A DNA stretch of 27,603 nucleotides from the NCBI GenBank assembly GCA_049423065.1, contig JBMSQB010000061.1:1-27603 (forward strand), in the 5' to 3' direction. The DNA is from SYIM01 sp041182885 (lineage in GTDB: Bacteria; Pseudomonadota; Gammaproteobacteria; Burkholderiales; Burkholderiaceae_E). This document shows positions 23,647 through 27,603 of this stretch, one piece after another. A program made the position numbers and the translations under genes. A model generated the notes under the pieces. That model was not told the origin of the DNA and ran no database searches. It worked only from the letters and a program-made list of their open reading frames with translations. The first letter of the stretch is position 1. Each line of letters starts with the position of its first letter.

Positions 23647-24781
23647 GATCGGCGCGTGGTTGAGGACATGGCAGTGTAGCGCGCGCGCCCTGGGACTGAT
23701 CCTCATCGCTGGTGCGGTGATGGCGGGCGCCAGCTTCGCGCGAGCAGCCAGTGGCACGCCGGCCGCGTCGCAGTCGGTGCCAGTCGTGCAGCTTCCGGGC
23801 TGGTCACAGGATCGACTGGACGGCCTCAGGCAGGCGCTCACCCGGCAGTGCGCGTTGCGCTCGCCGCCCGCCCCCTGGCCACAGCTCTGTCGCGAACTGC
23901 CGCCTGCCGCCGAGCTTCGCAGCTGGATCGAGCGACGGTTCGTGGCCTGGCCGCTCGCCGACGACAAGGGCCGGCACGAGGGGCTGATCACCGGCTATCA
24001 CGAGCCCCTCCTCACCGGCAGCCTGCAGCGAGAGCATGACCGCCAGACGCCCCTCTACGCGCCCCCTCCGGAGGTGGTCTCAATCGCGCAGAGTGCTGCC
24101 AATCCAGGCGGGCGCGTACGACGCTGGCATACGCGTGCCGAGATCGAATCCGGGCAGATCGATGGACTCGAACCGATCGCATGGATCGACGACCCGGTCG
24201 AGGCATTTTTTCTGCATGTGCAGGGGTCAGCCCGCGTACGCCTTCGCGACGGCAGCTGGCTCCGGGTGGGCTATGCCGGGCATAACGGGCACACCTACCG
24301 GGCCATCGGCCGGGTGTTGATCGAGCGAGGGGCCCTGAGCCGCGACGAGGCCACCGCCCCTGGCATCAAGGCGTGGCTTCGCGCCAATCCGGGTCAGGCC
24401 ACCGAAGTCATGCAGAGCAATCCGCGCTATGTGTTTTTCCGCAGGCTGGAACACTCTGCCGCCGACGGTCCGTTTGGCTCACTGGGCGTACCGCTCACCG
24501 CCGGCCGATCAATCGCCACCGACCGGTCGCGCATCCCTCACGGGGCCCTCATGTATCTGGAGGGGATCGACCCGCTCAATCGCCGACCCATGCGGATGGC
24601 GGTGGTCAATCAGGATACGGGCGGTGCGATTCTCGGCGTTGTGCGTGCCGACGTGTTCTGGGGCGCAGGCGACGAGGCCGAGAAACGCGCAGGCCTGATG
24701 CGGGAAAACGGCCGGCTGTGGCTGCTTTGGCCAGCCGATCTTGACCCGCCGACGGTCGTTACCCGGACCTCGACGCCCTGA
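23645..24781 (+). CDS. mltA: membrane-bound lytic murein transglycosylase A family (MltA)
   Basis: This 378-residue protein cleaves the glycan strands of peptidoglycan to 1,6-anhydromuropeptides. The N-terminus has a signal segment (about 15-33, ending SFARA). The MltA barrel spans about 90-300 (LITGYHEPLLTGS, LEPIAWIDDPVEAFFLHVQGS, GYAGHNGHTYRAIG), and the 3D domain includes VVNQDTGGAI, with D324 as the catalytic aspartate, and GRLWLLWP. No lipobox cysteine is visible near the cleavage site, so it may be periplasmic rather than a lipoprotein. The start is the ATG at 23645; upstream in-frame sequence overlaps apaG. The stop is four bases from convergent dsbC. Confidence 0.9.
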   Translation: MIGAWLRTWQCSARALGLILIAGAVMAGASFARAASGTPAASQSVPVVQLPGWSQDRLDGLRQALTRQCALRSPPAPWPQLCRELPPAAELRSWIERRFVAWPLADDKGRHEGLITGYHEPLLTGSLQREHDRQTPLYAPPPEVVSIAQSAANPGGRVRRWHTRAEIESGQIDGLEPIAWIDDPVEAFFLHVQGSARVRLRDGSWLRVGYAGHNGHTYRAIGRVLIERGALSRDEATAPGIKAWLRANPGQATEVMQSNPRYVFFRRLEHSAADGPFGSLGVPLTAGRSIATDRSRIPHGALMYLEGIDPLNRRPMRMAVVNQDTGGAILGVVRADVFWGAGDEAEKRAGLMRENGRLWLLWPADLDPPTVVTRTSTP

Positions 24782-24785
24782 TGCT

Positions 24786-25535
24786 TCAGCGCCTGGATGC
24801 CTCGGCAAGCATGCGCTCAAACGAATCAGGCGGCGCGTAGCCCTGCAGCCGGCGACCGTTCGCGAAAAACACCACTGGCGTACCAGTAATGCCAAGCCGG
24901 CGCGCAAGCTCAGCCACCTTGGCAATCGATGTCTGGCACTTGCCATCATTGGCCGGCACCCGGTTCTGCAGCATCAGATCGTTCCACGCGCGCACCGGAT
25001 CGGCAGCACAAAGCGCGCGCGCTGCCTTGGTTTCGGAGTCGGGCGCGAGAAAGGCCATCGGGAAGGTGTAGAGGGTGACGTCGTCGAGCCGCAGGAGATC
25101 GGCGCGCAGCTTCCGGCAGTAGCCACAGTTGGGATCTTCAAACACCGCAAGCACCCGGCGACCCGCGCCAATTTTCTGGGTGACTGCGAGCTCAAGCGGC
25201 AATTCACGGAAATCGATCGTGAGCAGCTCCTCCACCCGCTCGCGGGTGAGATTGCGCTGCGACTTCATGTCGATCAGGTCACCCGAATAGAACAGATACT
25301 GGCCGCGCTCATCGACGTAAAGCAGCTCGTTTTGAATGCGTACCTCGTAGATGCCGGGCAGAGGCGTCCGGCGGATGTCGTCAACCTTCAGGCGACCACC
25401 TGAAAATCCCTCGACCGCGGCCCGGATCCGCTCGCGGGCCTCGGCGCTTTGCGCAACCGATGGCGCCGGGTGAAAGAGCAGGGCCACCAGCATGGCGAGC
25501 GCCGCAACAGGGCGGAGGAGGACGGAGGAAATCAT
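24786..25535 (-). CDS. dsbC: DsbC-type thiol:disulfide isomerase
   Basis: This 249-residue periplasmic isomerase has a signal peptide (1-28, ending PSVA), an N-terminal dimerisation domain and a thioredoxin-fold domain. The DsbC active site CGYC (C137, C140) sits in FEDPNCGYCRKL, the cis-proline loop is T219-P220, and a second cysteine pair C176/C200 matches the structural disulfide of DsbC. It corrects wrong disulfides in exported proteins, kept reduced by DsbD. The ATG at 25535 has AGGA upstream. It follows the UbiH-family gene by 89 bases. Confidence 0.94.
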   Translation of the reverse strand: MISSVLLRPVAALAMLVALLFHPAPSVAQSAEARERIRAAVEGFSGGRLKVDDIRRTPLPGIYEVRIQNELLYVDERGQYLFYSGDLIDMKSQRNLTRERVEELLTIDFRELPLELAVTQKIGAGRRVLAVFEDPNCGYCRKLRADLLRLDDVTLYTFPMAFLAPDSETKAARALCAADPVRAWNDLMLQNRVPANDGKCQTSIAKVAELARRLGITGTPVVFFANGRRLQGYAPPDSFERMLAEASRR

Positions 25536-25624
25536 TGCAGAGTCCTTTTGAATCGGGCGAGCGGCGAGGGCTTGCGCAGCGCGCATCGAGCGCAGGATAA
25601 CGCGACGCGGCACACGCGACTTGT

Positions 25625-26866
25625 CTAGAGTCGACCTGCCTGCGCGGCGAGGTGCCGGCGAAGCAGCGGGGACGCGGCCACCAGACGCCAGCCAAGGTCA
25701 CGCGCCAGCATGACTGGCGGCGCAAACGGGCCCAGCGAGGCGATCCGGCGTGAATCGAACAGCCGCTGCAAGCCATCGGTGACCACACGCAAGGCAAGCA
25801 CCGGCTCGGCCCGGCTGCGTTCATAACGGCGCAGGACCGTTCGCACTCCAGGATCGGGGGCACCTTCCAGCGCGTCGCGAAGCGCGGCGATATCGCCGAA
25901 GCCGAGGTTCATGCCCTGCCCGGCGAGGGGGTGTACGACATGGGCTGCATCGCCCACCAACGCCAGACGGTGGCCGATCAGCGTTCCGACCCGGCCCAGG
26001 CGAAGCGGATACCGAGCGATGTCCGAAAGCGGCGCCAATGCGCCAAGTGCCCCGCCTGACAGCGCCCCGACCCGCTCGGCAAGTTCACTGGCGGGCAACG
26101 CCGAGAGTTCGTCCGCCAGATCGACTGGCGCCGACCAGACCATGCTGACGCGTCCGCGAAAATCGGGGGAGTCGGCCGACGGTGCCGCCGGCAGCGGCAG
26201 GAGAGCAAGGATGCCATGCTCGCCGAACCACTGAAACGCCGTATCGCGATGCGGCTTTGCGGTGAGAAAACTGCCCACGAGCGCGGCCTGACCATAATCA
26301 CTGAACTGTGCATCGATACCGGCAAGGGTGCGAACGGCAGATCGCGCGCCGTCTGCGGCCACGATCAGCCTGCTCTGCAACTCGCGGCCGTCGGCAAGAC
26401 GCAGGCGGGCATGGGCGTCAGAGGCATGCTCGACCGCCGAAACCTCACCATCGAGCACCCGAACCGCGGAAAACCGGAGCGCCTGCTCAAGAACCCGACT
26501 CAGTTCCCCGCCTTCGACAATGGAGGCGAGCGAAGAAACCGCCGCGTCGTAGGCATCAAATTCGAGCGCACTGGCGGTGGCTGCCGTGGACGGCAGAACG
26601 CGCATGCGATGGACAGGGTTGGTTCGGGAGGCATCCAGCGACTGCCAGACACCGAGTTCGCGCAGGAGCGCGGCCGACGGCGCGGAGATGGCAAACACCC
26701 GGGTGTCCTCGCCGGGCGCGGGCTGCGCCCGCCCATCGGATGGAGGGCCGACCAGGGCCACGGAGCGCCCCAGCCTCGCGAGCGCGAGCGCGACCGACAC
26801 ACCAATGGCACCCCGCCCCACGACCGCAATGTCGGCGAAAACACTGTTTGATGAAACGTTGACCAT
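25625..26866 (-). CDS. UbiH/UbiF/COQ6-family FAD monooxygenase
   Basis: This 413-residue flavoprotein hydroxylase has the FAD-binding GRGAIG (17-22, within VVGRGAIGVSVALALARLG), the DG motif ADGARS (171-176) and the second FAD motif GDAAHVVHPLAGQGMN (305-320). Members hydroxylate the ubiquinone precursor ring; which position this one serves cannot be read from sequence. The ATG at 26866 lies six bases after a perfect TATAAT, and there is no Shine-Dalgarno, so the mRNA may be leaderless. It is upstream of dsbC on the same strand. Confidence 0.92.
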   Translation of the reverse strand: MVNVSSNSVFADIAVVGRGAIGVSVALALARLGRSVALVGPPSDGRAQPAPGEDTRVFAISAPSAALLRELGVWQSLDASRTNPVHRMRVLPSTAATASALEFDAYDAAVSSLASIVEGGELSRVLEQALRFSAVRVLDGEVSAVEHASDAHARLRLADGRELQSRLIVAADGARSAVRTLAGIDAQFSDYGQAALVGSFLTAKPHRDTAFQWFGEHGILALLPLPAAPSADSPDFRGRVSMVWSAPVDLADELSALPASELAERVGALSGGALGALAPLSDIARYPLRLGRVGTLIGHRLALVGDAAHVVHPLAGQGMNLGFGDIAALRDALEGAPDPGVRTVLRRYERSRAEPVLALRVVTDGLQRLFDSRRIASLGPFAPPVMLARDLGWRLVAASPLLRRHLAAQAGRL

Positions 26867-26872
26867 CGATCG

Positions 26873-26878
26873 ATTATA
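26873..26878 (-). promoter_or_regulatory. -10 element of the UbiH-family gene (probable leaderless start)
   Basis: The minus strand has a perfect TATAAT ending six bases before the ATG at 26866, which puts the expected transcription start on the A of the start codon. No good -35 hexamer is seen at 16-18 bases. No internal ATG with a ribosome site offers an alternative start. Confidence 0.5.
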
Positions 26879-26963
26879 GGGACTTGCACGGTCAGTCCCG
26901 GGTTAACCGGATGCCCTGTGTCCGCCGCCTGCACCGCCCGCCACCCACCGTTTCGGGGGAGTC

Positions 26964-26972
26964 TGATAATAT
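26964..26972 (+). promoter_or_regulatory. candidate -10 region of tRNA-Phe
   Basis: The sequence TGATAATAT about 42-50 bases upstream of the tRNA contains GATAAT (five of six matches to TATAAT). It is followed by a GC-rich stretch typical of stable-RNA promoters. The -35 region is poor. Confidence 0.3.
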
Positions 26973-27013
26973 TGAGGGCTGTGTACGTGCGAGCTTTTTG
27001 CGCGCGTCACCGG

Positions 27014-27089
<76 letters not shown>

Positions 27090-27131
27090 TCGATTTGGCG
27101 AGCGCATGCGAGCAAAATCGTTTGGTCAAGG

Positions 27132-27158
27132 CGATTCCGCCCTTGGCCACCATCGATT
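27132..27158 (+). repeat. 27-bp direct repeat, copy 2 (tRNA-Phe 3' remnant)
   Basis: This exact second copy of the tRNA-Phe 3' end begins 63 bases after the first. It lacks the rest of the tRNA and is followed 36 bases later by hicA. It could be an att scar left by an element, or a short tandem duplication. Confidence 0.88.
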
Positions 27159-27194
27159 CAATCCAACCGTCCTTTTCGCGATAGAGTTTTCAGC

Positions 27195-27383
27195 GTGAAG
27201 GTCTCCGCTATTCTTCGCCTGCTCGAATCAGACGGCTGGTCTCTGGTGGCCATCCGTGGCAGCCACCGTCAGTTCAAGCACGCCGTCAAACCGGGGCGCG
27301 TGACGGTTGCGGGCAAACCCAGCGACGACTTGGCTCCGGGTACTCTGAACAGCATACTCAAGCAGGCCGGTCTGAAACTGTGA
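27195..27383 (+). CDS. hicA: HicA-type mRNA interferase toxin
   Basis: This 62-residue dsRBD-like toxin has the HicA pattern: LLESDGWSLVAIRGSHRQFKH with the catalytic histidine H24, followed by VTVAGKPSDDLAPGTLNSILKQAGL. HicA cleaves mRNA and is neutralised by HicB. The GTG at 27195 gives a length normal for the family; the open frame upstream runs through the tRNA and is spurious. No strong ribosome site is visible. hicB follows after four bases. Confidence 0.9.
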   Translation: MKVSAILRLLESDGWSLVAIRGSHRQFKHAVKPGRVTVAGKPSDDLAPGTLNSILKQAGLKL

Positions 27384-27387
27384 GGCA

Positions 27388-27603
27388 ATGATGCGATACG
27401 CAATCGTGATTGAACGCGCTGGAAGCAATTTCTCAGCCTACGTGCCAGACCTGCCCGGATGCGTGGCAACAGGCGACAGCGAGGCGGCAGTCGAACAAGA
27501 GATTCGGGCCGCTATCGCATTCCATATCGAGGGCTTGCGCGAGGATGGCCTGGCGGTACCCGCCCCCTCGAGTCGTGTGGAATATGTGGAGGTCGCCGCT
27601 TGA
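27388..27603 (+). CDS. hicB: HicB-type antitoxin (short form)
   Basis: This 71-residue antitoxin has the partial RNase H-like HicB fold: YAIVIERAGSNFSAYVPDLPGCVATGDSEAAVEQEIRAAIAFHIEGLREDG. It should bind and inhibit HicA. There is no C-terminal helix-turn-helix or ribbon-helix-helix domain, so it is the short form. Two ATGs are adjacent (27388 and 27391); GAGG lies three and six bases before them, favouring the second. The stop codon is the last three bases of the window. Confidence 0.9.
   Translation: MMRYAIVIERAGSNFSAYVPDLPGCVATGDSEAAVEQEIRAAIAFHIEGLREDGLAVPAPSSRVEYVEVAA

Overview
The window looks like a chromosomal segment of a GC-rich betaproteobacterium, most likely Burkholderiales. 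The evidence is the 16S rRNA sequence and its leader, the phenylacetate genes, and the blocks mltA-apaG-rpe-gph and dsbC next to a UbiH-type monooxygenase, which are typical of that order. I cannot place it at genus level. Assignments come from reading motifs and translations; no database search was run.

Left edge (1-1331): the 5' half of a 16S rRNA gene on the minus strand, with a boxA-type leader and two tandem sigma70-like promoters. Next (1332-8348) is a phenylacetate block. A crotonase (minus) diverges from paaG-paaI-paaK (plus), which continues into an AcuI-type oxidoreductase and a MocA-like nucleotidyltransferase through overlapping stop/start codons, and then an M61 peptidase. On the minus strand follow trpD and trpC (8359-10238). 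They are preceded by a candidate Trp-rich leader peptide and a GC-rich hairpin, which suggests attenuation.

The accessory core (10537-21592) is the most interesting part. One minus-strand operon encodes a Tat-exported binding protein, two permeases and an ATPase of the polyamine-type ABC family. It runs directly into three small genes for a cobalt-type nitrile hydratase / thiocyanate hydrolase. The beta chain is split into N- and C-terminal proteins, as in heterotrimeric thiocyanate hydrolase, and the alpha-like subunit has a His/Asp-rich N-terminal tail. A divergent HupE/UreJ-like membrane protein may supply the metal. A second minus-strand cluster encodes a CaiB-type CoA-transferase, a PuuE-like NodB-fold hydrolase, an acyl-CoA dehydrogenase and a MaoC/HTD2-type hydratase, with a divergent GntR/FCD regulator. 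Together these could import a nitrile-type compound, hydrate it, hydrolyse it, activate it with CoA and oxidise it. That pathway is inference.

Right part (21549-26866): gph and rpe (minus), apaG (plus), a tiny membrane protein (minus), mltA (plus), dsbC and a UbiH-family monooxygenase (minus). In many Burkholderiales mltA-apaG-rpe-gph runs straight into trpE-trpG-trpD-trpC. Here about 11 kb of catabolic genes sits between gph and trpD, and trpE/trpG are absent from the window. The right edge (27014-27603) holds tRNA-Phe, a 27-bp duplication of its 3' end, and a hicA-hicB toxin-antitoxin pair that ends at the last base.

Stretches without genes: 787-1331 (rRNA leader and promoters), 2109-2264, 10239-10536 (trp leader), 15749-15828, 20742-20893, 23011-23163 and 26867-27013 (regulatory spacers). 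I saw no insertion sequence, CRISPR array or convincing intrinsic terminator.
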